A stretch of 64,000 bases of DNA, from positions 21,847,093 to 21,911,092 of the forward strand of contig NC_061797.1 of the NCBI RefSeq assembly GCF_021462225.1. The letters are read 5' to 3'. The translations under genes were made by a program, and so were the position numbers. Origin of the DNA: Girardinichthys multiradiatus (taxonomy: Eukaryota > Chordata > Actinopteri > Cyprinodontiformes > Goodeidae). Of the stretch, positions 1 to 11,874 are shown piece after piece (position 1 is the stretch's first letter; each line of letters begins with the position of its first letter). The notes under the pieces were generated by a model. That model was given only the letters and a program-made list of their open reading frames with translations. It did no database searches and was not told the origin of the DNA.

Positions 1-1325
1 TCTCAGCAGGTATTTTGGCCCAGTCCTCATGAGCAAACTGCTCCAGTTGTCTCAGGTTTGAAGGGTGCCTTTTCCAGACGGCTTGTTTCAGCTCCTTCCA
101 AAGATGCTCAATAGGATTTAGGTCAAGGCTCATAGAAGGCCACTTCAGAATAGTCCAATGTTTTTCTCTTATCCATTCTTGGGTGTTTTTAGCTGTGTGT
201 TTTGGGTCATTATCCTGTTGCAAGACCCATGACCTGAGACTGAGACCAAGCTTTCTGACACTGGGCAGCACATTTCTCTCTAGAATCCCTTGATAGTCTT
301 GAGATTTCATTATACCTGCACAGATTCAAGACACCCTGTGCCAGATGCAGCAAAGCAGCCCCAGAACATAACAGAGCCTCATCCATGTTTCACAGTAGGG
401 ACGGTGTTGTTTTCTTCATATGCTTCATTTTTCTATCTGTGAACATAGAGCTGATGTGCCTTGCCAAAAAGTAAAATTTTTGTCTCATTTGTCCATAGGA
501 CATTTTCCTAGAAGCTTTGTGGCTTGTCAACATGTAGTTTGGCAAATTCCAGTCTGGCTTTTTTATGATTTGTTTTCAACAATAGTGTTCTCCTTGGTCG
601 TCTCCCATTAAGTTCACTTTGCCTCAAACAACGTTGGATGGTGCGATCTGACACTGATGTTCCTTGAGCTTGAAGTTCACCTTTAATCTCTTTAGAAGTT
701 TTTCTGGGCTCTTTTGTTACCGTTCGTATTATCCGTCTCTTTGTTTTTTCATAAATTTTCCTCCTGCGGTCACGTCAGGGAGGTTGGCTACAGTCCCATG
801 GATCTTAAATTTCTGAATAATATGTGCAACTGTAGTCACAGGAACATGAAGCTGCTTGGAGATGGTCTTATAACCTTTACCTTTAACATGCTTCTCTATA
901 ATTATCTTTCTAATCTCATGAGAAAACTCTTTCCTTCTCTTCCTCTGGTCCATGTTGAGTGTGGTACAAACCATGTCACCAAACAGCACAGTGACTACCT
1001 GTAGCCCTATAAATAGGCCCACTGACTGATTACAAGAATGTAGACACCTGTGATGCTAATTAATGGACACACCTTGATTTAACGTGTCCCTTTGGTCACT
1101 TTATTTTCAGGGGTACCATCATTTTTGTCCAGGCCTGTTTCATGAGTTTATTTTTTTAAATAATTCTGTTGAAGCATGTTTGAAAAGCAATGTCTGACTT
1201 TCATTTGTTCATTTTCATAGAATTTTTATTCATTATTACCTTAGTCAGATTCAAGTTATGTCTGTGACCATTGTGGGTTTTTACTTTCATTAACCGAGGG
1301 GTTCCAACAATTTTGTCCACGTGTG
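1..1325 (-). mobile_element. Tc1/mariner-like element, cut by window start
   Basis: A Tc1-like DNA transposon runs off the left edge, with its 5' end to the right. On the minus strand a transposase start codon at 951-953 opens an N-terminal helix-turn-helix region, with basic residues after the initiator (MDQRKRRKEF) and a second helix around KTISKQLHVPVTTV. The frame holds to about 729 and then breaks; the remaining sequence down to base 1 still looks like Tc1 transposase (complement of text such as 'ggatttaggtcaaggct'), but frameshifted. From 1020 to about 1325 lies the untranslated and terminal part, ending near 'ttgtccacgtgtgta'. This is a dead copy. The other terminal repeat is outside the window, so the length cannot be given. 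Confidence 0.8.
729..953 (-). pseudogene. Tc1-like transposase, N-terminal fragment
   Basis: This is the only readable part of the transposase in the left-edge element: 75 codons covering the paired-like DNA-binding region. The frame is lost beyond 729, and catalytic DDE residues are not readable in one frame in the window. It is a fossil and not a host gene. Confidence 0.7.
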
Positions 1326-1533
1326 TAAGACATGCTGTAATTCAATCTTGTTTATGACCTCACTTCCTGAAAAGCGTTGACCTGTAGACGGAGTCTGTGG
1401 TTATCAGGCAACATTTTTTTTCCTTTCTATCGGTGCTGTGATATCTGTAGGAACACCACCACACCTTTTACCTTAACTTGCAGCTGCTGCTGGCTTTCTT
1501 TGTCACAGAGTATTTAAAAACTGTCGATATGAG

Positions 1534-1567
1534 ATGACCTCCAGAAAAGATCAACCCCATCATCCAG
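1534..1567 (+). CDS. Possible upstream coding exon of the KAP-family gene
   Basis: An ATG at 1534-1536 opens 11 codons plus one base, followed by a good donor (CCAG|gtaagcc). The phase (one base left over) fits the 15-base exon at 5371-5385, so it could extend the KAP protein by 13 residues beyond the ATG at 5376. It may equally be 5' untranslated exon sequence. The evidence is only splice-site quality and phase; there is no conservation argument. Confidence 0.3.
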
Positions 1568-3076
1568 GTAAGCCTGCAGCTTGAACTATGAAAGTTAAAC
1601 ATAAACTTTAACAGAAATTTGAAGTCTTATTTGAAGTCTTATTTGAAGTCTTATTTGAAGTAAGTGTGTGGAGTCTACTTGAATGTTTCAGGCAAGTTCA
1701 TACAAGTTTAGAAAATATGTTCGTAAGAGAGGAAGGTGAAGCAAATAGTAATCATTAACAGACTGTTGACGTAATTGCAAATTCAAGAAAAACAGCTTTA
1801 ACTTATGCGAAACTGTTGCAGCATAATTCAGCTATATTAAAATTTATTGAGGTTCATCAACCAATAAGCCTAAAAAAAAAAAAAAAAACTTAAACATCCC
1901 TATAACCTATCAAAAATTAACCTGAAAGATGAATTATTTCCCTAAGTGATATATTCCACTTATGCAAAGGAGCGAGAACACTTCTGTGCATTTCACAGGA
2001 TTGGGATTTGTTTAGGATCAATATGAAAATGAAGACTGAATTAAAGATTTTAAAGAAATTCAAGGGGAACTGGTAATCAAGGATTCATGAATAGTAAGTA
2101 AGTAAAAAGAAACACAAAAAACAAATCAAAGAACAAAGCTAGTAATGCTAATTCTACTCTACAAACTTCTAAATGGGGGTATTTTATCAAAAGTTTTTAT
2201 CTCCAAAGTCTAAGGAACCTGCGACTTTATTTTGAGTCTAATCTTTATTTATTCTAAGTGGGAGAAAAAAGGGAGGATGATTTTAGAGTCTTGGAATCGC
2301 CTGGATTCATCACTTTTGAGCACCAGAACTACTTCTAAAGAAAGAACTGCAGGGCCAGCTGTTGTTTCAGCCAGAGGGTCATTCAGACAGACAGGCTGTT
2401 ACGTCTGGTCCAGGTCTTTTGGATGTCTTGGTGGTTCCTCACTTTAGACTGAAACCGGGTTGGACACGAAAGAAAATATTCCTAAAGGAAGTTGCTCAGT
2501 GATGCTGAACATACATCCAAGAAGGATGGAAAATGTGGTATCTTGCACAGCTTCAGTATAATGCAAAAAAGTCTAAATAAGAATGATCACAACATAACCT
2601 TAAGGATCAAGCCTCCTCAGACCTGGTCAGGCAGGACTTCTTGGGTCCAGAGGTCCATTTTTACAGAGTAATACTGGACTCAGCTCCTCTACCAGCAGCA
2701 ATACTTCTGGGAGAGGAGTTATAACAAGGAACTTAACAACCAATCAGATCTGTACTTGGGGTAAAGCGACAGTGTCATGTTTAGAGTTTTGTTGGACCCA
2801 GATGCAGGCAGACTAGAGACTAAAATAGCTCAAAAATAAATAGAATACATTAGATAAAAAGGTATTTAAGATTAAATGTGTAAAAATGCAATGTACACTC
2901 CTGATCAAACTCCTAAGGCTGCGAAAAAATATCTTCTTTTCACAATTTAGAACCTTGTTATGATCATGCTTTAAAATGCAAAGAAAAAAAAAAAGAAACA
3001 GGAGCAGGAGCAGAAGACAAACAAAGAAAGTAGACAAATAGTTGAAATCGTTCCCCCCGTTCATCCTTCCCCACAG

Positions 3077-3306
3077 GTAAAGACTCTGGATGTCATACTT
3101 GATACTACTCTCTCATTTCAGTCTCATATAAATTATATCACCCGGTCTGCACACTTTCAATTACGTAACACTACCCGACTTCGTCCCTTCCTTACTCCCC
3201 ATGCTGCTGCCATCCTTGTCCATAGCCTTATCACTTCCAGGATCGACTATTGCAAATCTCTTCTTTTTGGTCTCCCCAATAAGTCCCTCCATAAACTCCA
3301 TAGCTT
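3077..3306 (+). repeat. LINE (L2/CR1/Rex1-like) reverse transcriptase fragment
   Basis: One open frame of about 76 codons reads like the C-terminal part of a non-LTR reverse transcriptase: [14 protein letters not shown], then [15 protein letters not shown], then [20 protein letters not shown]. The pattern LGVxxD...SRxDYCNxLLxGLP is characteristic of L2/CR1/Rex1-type LINEs. No 5' part is present, so it is a short dead insertion in the first intron or 5' flank of the KAP-family gene. Confidence 0.7.
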
Positions 3307-5375
3307 GGGTCATAACTTGTACTCCATCAAGAGAACACATTACCCCAGTTCTACAACAGCTTCATTAGGTGCCCAAACAAGCTAGGATAAACTAGGAAGT
3401 TTTTTGTTTTTTGTTTTTTTAACAAAGAGGCTTATGTATCTAAAACATTTGAGTTTGAATGCAGTTTTTATTAATTTGCCTACTGTATTAGTTTTAACTC
3501 TTGCTCCGGCTCCCCCCATTGCATTTTTAAGGGTTATACAAACTAACTAGGTGTGATCAGCCAGCACAAAATGTATATATTAATGTATAATATTAATTTC
3601 TTCGCCCGTTTTAAGATTTTGATCCAGACTGCATTTAAGATCCGTAACAGACAGCAAATAAGAAAATATATTCTTTTAGGAGAGAAAAAAAATATTCTAA
3701 TATTCATTTTGGCATGTACTAAATTCTTTTTAATTCTAAATTAAATTAATCTTGTTTAACATTGTCAGTGCTGGGCTGCGTGTTTCAGTTAGAAAACTTT
3801 ACAAATGTGAAACTGGTTTTTTTTCTATAAATCTGGTCTGAGCTAAACCCAAGATTGTTTTTCTGTAAAACTATCTGACTACACAAACAACTGTATGTTT
3901 TCATGTGTTTTGCTGAACACACTGGGTATTAATTCACAGTGCAAGGCCAAAAACGTTTCCAAAAACGTCAGACTACAAAGAGAGGACGGGAATGTGAGTA
4001 TTAGAGTGGAGGAGCTCATAAAAACGTCTGGCAACTGGCAACGACTGCCATTCTCCAGAAACATTTATTGCCTTGACTACTAAAACTTAAATGAAAGGTT
4101 GTAGAGAAAATGTCAAAAATACAATATTTGTTAAACAAGCCAGACATTGAGGTATGTCAGTAGGTTGTAATGTTTTATTAAACTCGGATTTAAAAAAAAA
4201 AAAAAACATCTTTAGCCAAAATAAAATCCTAAATGGAAATGAAATATGTCTGCATACGAACGCCCATAATGAATCCCATTGTGAATAGATTGTCTCTTTC
4301 GCTGCGTTTGGGGGATAGATGCTCCGCAACACACCGAGACAACTAAAACTGCATCAACAAAAGCACCCAACAGCAACAGCATTTCAGACCAACCTGTCAA
4401 GGAACATCAGAATGGGTGATGATGATGATAAATCACAAGTAAACACCTAATTAAAGTAACAGGAGATAATTCACTGTCTGATTTGACCCAGCCAGACCCA
4501 GTCAGGATCCTTTAACAGGACCTGATCGAAGCTGTTCTACCAGGACGAATCAGAAATACAGGCGAAGATGGAAGAAATGGTACAGCAATTCTCATCATGT
4601 ATTTGCAAGTCCTAACAGCAGATACAGGATGGTGGTTATTTCCATGGATTGATGTATTTTGCTTTCTTTTTAAGTCTCCATTGCAAGCCATTGCAGAGCG
4701 TGATCAGTAAAAATGTACACTCCTTCAGTGTTATTAGCCCTGTATAGAATCAGGAACACAGATGATAGTAGTACATTTTCAGAACTGAACATCAGTAATT
4801 TAATTTGAAATAATGCCAGGTAATTAGTTTACAGATTTGAAAGGAAAATATTAACATTTATTTGGTTCCCTTACATCAGAAAACAGAGCCCATTGAAATG
4901 TAATACTGCTTTACTAATGCAAACAGTTCCATTAAAATTGCTGTAAATGCTAATAGATCCTGTGTTCTAAGGCCATAAATGTTGAAAAGCTTTGAAATAA
5001 TTGTTGAGAGCATATAAGAAGCAGACATGCAAACAAAAAAACAGTTTTTGCTCAGAATTAAAGGCACAAAAAACTGGTTATAAACATTGGACATATAAAC
5101 CCAATAAGGCGGCAGCAAATACCTTATAAACAATTAATACCTTTCATAGAATCAATCCAGCATGAAACCTTTATGAGTGATCAATAGTTTATATGATATG
5201 TATTGATCCTTCAAAGCTTTGATGAGAGGAAAAGATGTGAGAGGAGAGAAGTGAGGAGAAAGCTGGCACTAAACAGATTACACAGCTACAGAAATATCTC
5301 CTCCAAAATGTCCCGAGCTAAGAGCCTCGTTGTTTCTTGTTTTCCACAGATCTTGTTTTTCACCCCACAGTCATC

Positions 5376-8300
5376 ATGACAACTGGTGAGTTGTTCCACA
5401 AGACTTGCATGCATACGTAGAAGAGTACTTTCCTTCCCCTCAGAAGGGCTCTATTTTCACTCTGTTTTTAGGCGAAAATGAGTTCTCCCTAACATACATC
5501 CCAAACATTATTATCTGACTCAGTGGTGGCTCTGTGTGAGTTCAGCCTCTGATTTTTATCCTGTTCGGTGGGAAGAGTCTGGGCTAAATTAATGAACAGC
5601 AGCCAAAAGGTGTGTGAGAGTCTGGTTAAAAAAAGAAGCTGAAAAAAACACAAGAAGGAGTTTGAGTACTTTGTCTGGGGCTGGTACTGCACAGGTCTTG
5701 TCTTTCTGAAAATTTCAACACAAGAGCATCACAACTGAGCTAACCCAATGATAGATAAGACAGGACATAATAGATTGTGTCTCTCTTGTAGTGCTTCAGC
5801 AGCTCCTGCAATTCATGACACTATTGTGTAAAAATGGTGCAAGGCTGCGGCAGTTGTTTCCACCAAGCTCTTTTTAAACATTGTACATATAAACCCAATG
5901 AAGCAGAAGTAAAGGCAATTACCAATTAATATCGTTCATAAAATCCAACATTTAACAGTCCACGTGCTTTTTTAACATATTTGTGTTTGATAAAAATGTA
6001 TGTGCTACAGGATAAATAATCAATGCTGTGTATGTTTGCTGAAGATAAATCATTCAAATCTGAGAAACATGGGAATACATTCAAATTTTTGCATACATAC
6101 AGAATTTTTGCAATGTCTGACATGTCAGTGTTCTTAAGGAATTTTGGTTAAATATACTGCTAATATCCTCTACATATGATTACTTCTACTAATATTGTGA
6201 TGGCACAGAATGTGACATATTTCATTTTTTGTAACATTTTAAAGGAAAACTCTCGCCCATAGACTGCTGGAGATAGGCACCAGTTTCCCGCGACCCACTA
6301 TGGAAGAAGCGGTCGAAAATGACTGACTGACGGTTGAACAAAAAACATTTAAGATTTCTTGGCCACAAGACTTGAAAACTGGCTCAGAGTTCATCAGCTT
6401 AGCTGTGTTTCTCTCTGAGATGAAGCCACTAAAGGAGCTACTACCATTAAGATTTTACTTTCTTTCGCATAGAAAGTACTCCTGGATCATTGCTTCTTTG
6501 TTCTCTTTGTGTCTTTGCTCTGTTCTCTCAAACCCCCAGTCAGTCGTGGCAGATGGCCGCTCACACTGAGCCTTGTTCTGGTTCTGCTGGAGGTTTCTTC
6601 CTGTTAAAAGGGGAGTTTTCCTATTACATTTAGAATGATTAAATTTCTTCTGAAAAAGGAAACAGTTTGTAGTTCATTCCAAGTTTCTGTTTGTGCTCTC
6701 AGTTCAGACTTTGTAGGATATTTCCGATATAAGGAGTCTTTGGACCAAAGCACCAGCAATTAGAGTAGGAAAAATATGTAATATAAGAACGCTCTAAGAT
6801 ATGATTTGTATTTTTTATTTCAAAACAAAATAATGAAAAGTTATTCTTTTCATTGGATTTTTTTTTTTTTTTTAGAATGGATGGCATATTTAAGGTATAT
6901 TTTAGGCCACTCCAAAACCTTTATTTAAATTTTTATATATAGGGACTGAATCAGAACCATTTATCAGAGCTTAGAAAAATAACTCCAGACATACAGTCAA
7001 AGTCTGAATAACTACAGTATTTTTAGCATGAACACCTCCATTGTACCTCCATTATGAAGAGTTAGCAATGTTAACTGTTCTCCTAAATCTGTTTTTAGAT
7101 AACATCTATGCATACGCTTTGTCCAAGGCACTGACAAAGGTTTCATCACCGACGACAGTGGGTCTCTACTCTTCTTGTCAGGACCGACTAGATGTGATTC
7201 TCGGTCAAATGGAAGGTAAATGGTGTGAAAAGTACTTGCAGTACTTGTTTCTGAAACAACCACTTAAACCTGTGAAACCTTTCAGTCTATGGGTCGGCCC
7301 TACGCAACGCTGATGACTACTTTCTACCACAGATGATTTGCATGTTCACAGTGTTTATAACACCGTCATAGTGTTGGCTGTGAACATGACGGGAACGTGT
7401 GAAACTGTGATGCTCTGACTGTGCAAATTGCACCCGTTCACGATTATATAGTGGTGACACAAAACATACGTAGTCAAACCCAGAGGCTTTAATATCTTCT
7501 TTAAAACTAATTGGCTGCATTTAAAAAGGGGTTTACATTGAAATAATTCCCTTCTTGCCTTTTATTCATACAGCTTGTCATCCTTACGTTACAGAGGCTT
7601 TTTTTCAAAGTGCACGGGGAACAAACTTCTGGAGAGATTTAAGAACGTGCAAAGTACATCAAAAACGCAACAAATCCTACACAAATGAATTCACCCTGTT
7701 CAAAAAATATGTGATGACAAAAAACGTGAAAATACAACACAAAGACAAGTGACGTCAACCAGGCTGAGAGGCGAAGGCGAACGAGCGGTGACAGGCCTTC
7801 ATGGGAAAGAAAAGTAGTGCTGCTGTACCCTGAAGGTTCTGCTGCAACAGGAATTATTCTTTTCTTTTTTCAACCTTGGCAGATTTATTGCACATTTCAG
7901 ATAAAGCTTGAAGCTCAGATAATAAAACTCACAGAATGAGTTGCTGAGATGTTGCAAGACAGATGACAAACACGACTACTCTAGAACCCTACATCCATTT
8001 CTTTATTTTGCCTTCTCACGTGGCAATGTTTCTGAAGGGTGACTGTTTCCCCTGGAGGAGCTATTGGATTTAGTTCTTTGCTGGAGGGTATTTCATTTGT
8101 TGCTGGAAGCCAAATAATTAAAATCTATAAAATTTAAAATACCACACAGAGAATTACATTGATGCCTTGATTTTAGAGTATGGATGCACAATATTGCATC
8201 ATTTCAATTGACTATGTTACTTGCTGGGATGAGTTACTGGTGTAATAATACGTTGAAAACATGTATTCAAACAGATCTTTTTGATATTTTTATATAAAAC

Positions 8301-11300
8301 TGTACACTTTATTCTGCTTTACCAAGAGTGGATCATTCTCTGGCATATGCAATCTTAAATTAAAACACACATTCTGCCTCATCTATAAGTCTTCACCTTA
8401 CTCGTTATTTAAATTAAATGCCTTTATTGACCAATGCTAAAACAATTATGACGATATTGTTCAGTCATATTTTATAATACAGTCATATGGATCTAAACTA
8501 CCAACGTCCACAGTGTAAATATTAAAATTGTTGTCTTTCAGTGTACACAAATCGGGAGTCTTTAAGGATTGAGCAGAAATGCCACAAAAGACAAAAACCT
8601 CGTGCTACCAAGCATTCATTCACAGGCCTCCTGGCTCTCATTGGGAGGCTGCTCTTCTACACACCAGTCTGGACTACGGAGAACCAGAATCACCATAACG
8701 TCAGGTTCATTTATGTGAATTTCAGTGCTTGGCATTTTGCCGGCAGTGACCTGCTGTGGGCTGGAATAGCCATACGGCTGTTTCATGCCATGCGGATGAA
8801 TTTTGGGAAACTGCACCTTGCTCTCTACCATATTGCTCAATATGACGAAAACGACGAAATAAAGGAAAAGGTTTGTGAGTTCTCTTTGGTGTTTCTCTAC
8901 TTTAAAAACACTTTTAGTGGTTATTCTTTTTTTTGCGTGGGTTTTTTTTTTTTTGTAGGTGTAAGATAAGCAGAAAAGTCATCAGTAAAAGGAGTTATTC
9001 TCGAACACACATTAAATATTTTACTGGCAAGCCAGTTGGTGTCTTTAACTTATTCACTTACATTAACATACTCCCCATATGGTTTTTCTTAAAACATTTT
9101 GGCCTTTATTTGATCAGTCTTCTCCTCATCAAGCATTTACCAAAATGTTCTGTCCTACATGGGTACAGCAAAGTTAACCTATTATCTGAGGGTGAAAATG
9201 GGGTTCAAACCTCCATGTGGTCTCCATTATGAGATCATTTTTGCAAAAACAATACACTTATAATAGTAAACTGTCTTCTAGCTGTTTAATGTTTGTCGGA
9301 ACAAAAAGTGAGCAACAAACTGATAGAAAACCAACATTTTCTTATCTGGACACATGTCCCTAAAACATAAAAGTGGTTTGTAACTTTTTTTCTCCTTGGA
9401 TTTCTTTTTTAAACTTAAGGTGGTGAAAGATGGCCCCAATAACTGGATTACCAAGAAGGTTTGCTGCTGCCCTCTGTGGCTTTTCATCCTGACCATCCTT
9501 GTTGTCCCAGTGCTCCTCCTAATTGTCCTCATTGTTTGGGATCTTCCTAAAGCTGAAGTAAAACCAGAGGAGCAAGAGACTGAAGCGATTAGTGGGGTGG
9601 GTGTCTTGGAGGGCTTCTTCATTGCTTCATTAGGAGTCCCAGGAGTGAGTGTACTGAGGTTTGCCTTTCAGATGGCCAAGAACCTCATCTTCACTCAGGA
9701 TTTGAACATTAAGAGGGGAATGGACAACGATCGGATCAGCAGCCAACTGGGATTCATGAACGAAGTCAGGAAGGAAATTTGGTTTCTGACTCAATTCATC
9801 AAGTTTATGGAGGTATTTGAAAGAAGGAGGATTCGCATCATGTTGAAAATCACAAATCTAGACCGTTGCTCCCCCAAGAAAATCGTCGCAGTCCTGGAAG
9901 CTATGAATATTTTACTTTCAGATCAGGAAAGCCCAGTTCTTTCCATCCTGGCTGTAAATCCAAATGTTCTGTTAGAAAAAGTGAAATTTGCTGAAAGCTG
10001 CTTCTGTAAAGAGGACAGAGCTCACGCACTGTTGAACCGCATAGTCACTCTGGCCTTCACCGTCCCACCAATGTGCAAAAATCTAAAGCGCAGCTTATTT
10101 CACAGTCTTATCAACAGTTCAGGAGTCTGTGAAGATTCCCTCTTGAGGAGGGATACACGCAGGAGAAAGACATCTTCAATAGATCTGTCTGTGGTGGAGA
10201 TCGAGCAATCAAAGGAGTCAAATCCACTGATCAACATGAATACAGAGACCTTAGATGTGAAGGAAGATGAGTTGGAGAAAATGATTCAGAGAATCCTGAG
10301 CAACGGTGAAAAAAAGCTAAACAAGTACATGTTAGATGACGCCATCTCAATGAAGAGGATGATCAACTCTGTCTGGGTAACTTTGATAATCATGAAGTTC
10401 TTGAAGACAGAGTTTCCTGATCCAGAGCACACTGCAGCATGGGTGGTCCTAGCCAACCAGTGGCCCTGCCGATTCAGCTGGATCCTCCAGTGTGTGGAGG
10501 ATGAAAAGCAGAGAGCAGCTATTGATCAACGGAACATGAGCGCTGACAATTCAAAGACCCTATGGGAGGTCTTCAGCGAGTCCAGGGAGGAGCTATATTT
10601 GATGCGGGCACAAATCGAGGACCTCCTTGAGCAGGACGTAGATCCTGAAGTGTTCGAAGCATTGCTCAAAGATGATGAGTTTGAGTTCACCTTAAAGAAC
10701 CTGGAGATCTTTCAAGTGACAATGGTGAATCTGGATCAGTCAATCAGGAGGGAGTTGGCTCTTATCAGAGGGACATCCCGTCTGGAAGATTCTGGTTGGA
10801 TGAGGAACATAGCTCCACTTCCAATCACAATTCTTATGAAAATGACCACAGATGATATATGTAAAGAGGTGAGATCTACTTTGAAGTTATCATCTTAAAG
10901 ATGTTATCTGTACAACTTATGCTGAATTATAGAGTATGTTGGTTATCTACTTACTTTACATTTTCACTTTCATTTCATTGCATATTTTTGTTTAGGAGCT
11001 TTCTTTGAAGCTTTCATGTTATGAAACTTTGGGATTTAAAACCGCATTGACAGGTTGTCAAAATGAGAGCCTGTTTCATATTTTGCATCATTTGATGTTT
11101 TTGCAGGGGTAGCAGATGTTTACCTTCTTTCATGCATTTTTGAGTACCCTCAGTGCTAATGAAAGATTTTCTGATGACACTTCTCAGTCTCAAGCTCACT
11201 CAGTGACCTGAGTTACCCTCCGCATGTTTTATGTTCTCTTTTTCAGATGAAAAGGATGAAGTTAGAGGGAAAGTACATTGAAACTGTGAAAGAAAATAAT

Positions 11301-11522
11301 CTCAATGGCTCTGCTCTGGTGTTTGGTGATGTAGACGATCTTAAAACCCTACTGGGAATGACATTTGGTGAATGGGCAACTTTCAAACTGCACTTCTTGA
11401 GTTTCGTCTCACCTCACCGGCCACGGTACGAGAACATGCCGCCGTTTTCGTCTAGGAACCCGCTGTCAAAGTTCTTCCATCACACCCCCCATAATTACTC
11501 ATCCACTCCCAGTCTGTGTTAA
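5376..11522 (+). CDS. KAP-family P-loop protein, NKPD1-like (probable pseudo-NTPase)
   Basis: Exons: 5371-5385 (ATG 5376), 7099-7215, 8542-8870, 9420-10868, 11247-11522; 726 residues. All junctions are GT-AG and phases agree. The first long exon begins MTTDNIYAYALSKAL and holds the position of the KAP P-loop (TVGLYSSCQDR). The third has NFSAWHFAGSDLLWAG, typical of KAP proteins. The large exon carries a strong membrane segment (LFILTILVVPVLLLIVLIVW), a second hydrophobic stretch (VLEGFFIASLGVPGVSVL), then the degenerate Walker B region (KITNLDRC) and AVNPNVLL. The last exon has a SAM-like helical region ending near the C terminus. KAP proteins are membrane-anchored NTPases, usually with two membrane segments between the Walker motifs. 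Here both Walker motifs lack key residues, so hydrolysis is doubtful. I call it NKPD1-like from its architecture; the exact paralogue is uncertain. Confidence 0.8.
6246..6330. repeat. Fragment of a common teleost interspersed repeat
   Basis: The text 'gactgctggagataggcacc' followed by 'ccgcgaccc' and an 'aagcggt...aaatgactgactga' tail matches the 3' tail found on many fish retroposons, here only about 85 bases and in an intron of the KAP-family gene. Recognised from memory of the family, not by a search. Confidence 0.55.
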
Positions 11523-11874
11523 GAGCTGCAGCTTGTCACATACCTCTGCCTTAACTAAATATACTGAGTGCATTAAATAATACTGAGGTCCAAAGTTGTT
11601 CCACTGTTCAAGAGTAATTATTGTGGTTTATTTATGACTGAAATCGTCACCTTTTGAGATTAACTAAAGAGGTTTTATGTGAAGAGACATTTATTAGGAA
11701 AGAAATATTTATGTACGAGTATCAGGCAATTATACATAAACTCTTCTAACAGCATTACTTAAAATTTCATTTTACGGGGATTATGTTAATTATCCACAAG
11801 ACATTGTGGTCAAATTTACTTGTGTATGTGGCAACTTTTCCTGCATTATTTTAATGTACAACTACAGGTCCTTC
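11523..11874 (+). other. 3' flank of the KAP-family gene
   Basis: AT-rich sequence after the stop at 11520-11522. ATTAAA near 11572 is a possible poly(A) signal. I see no gene here. Confidence 0.4.
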
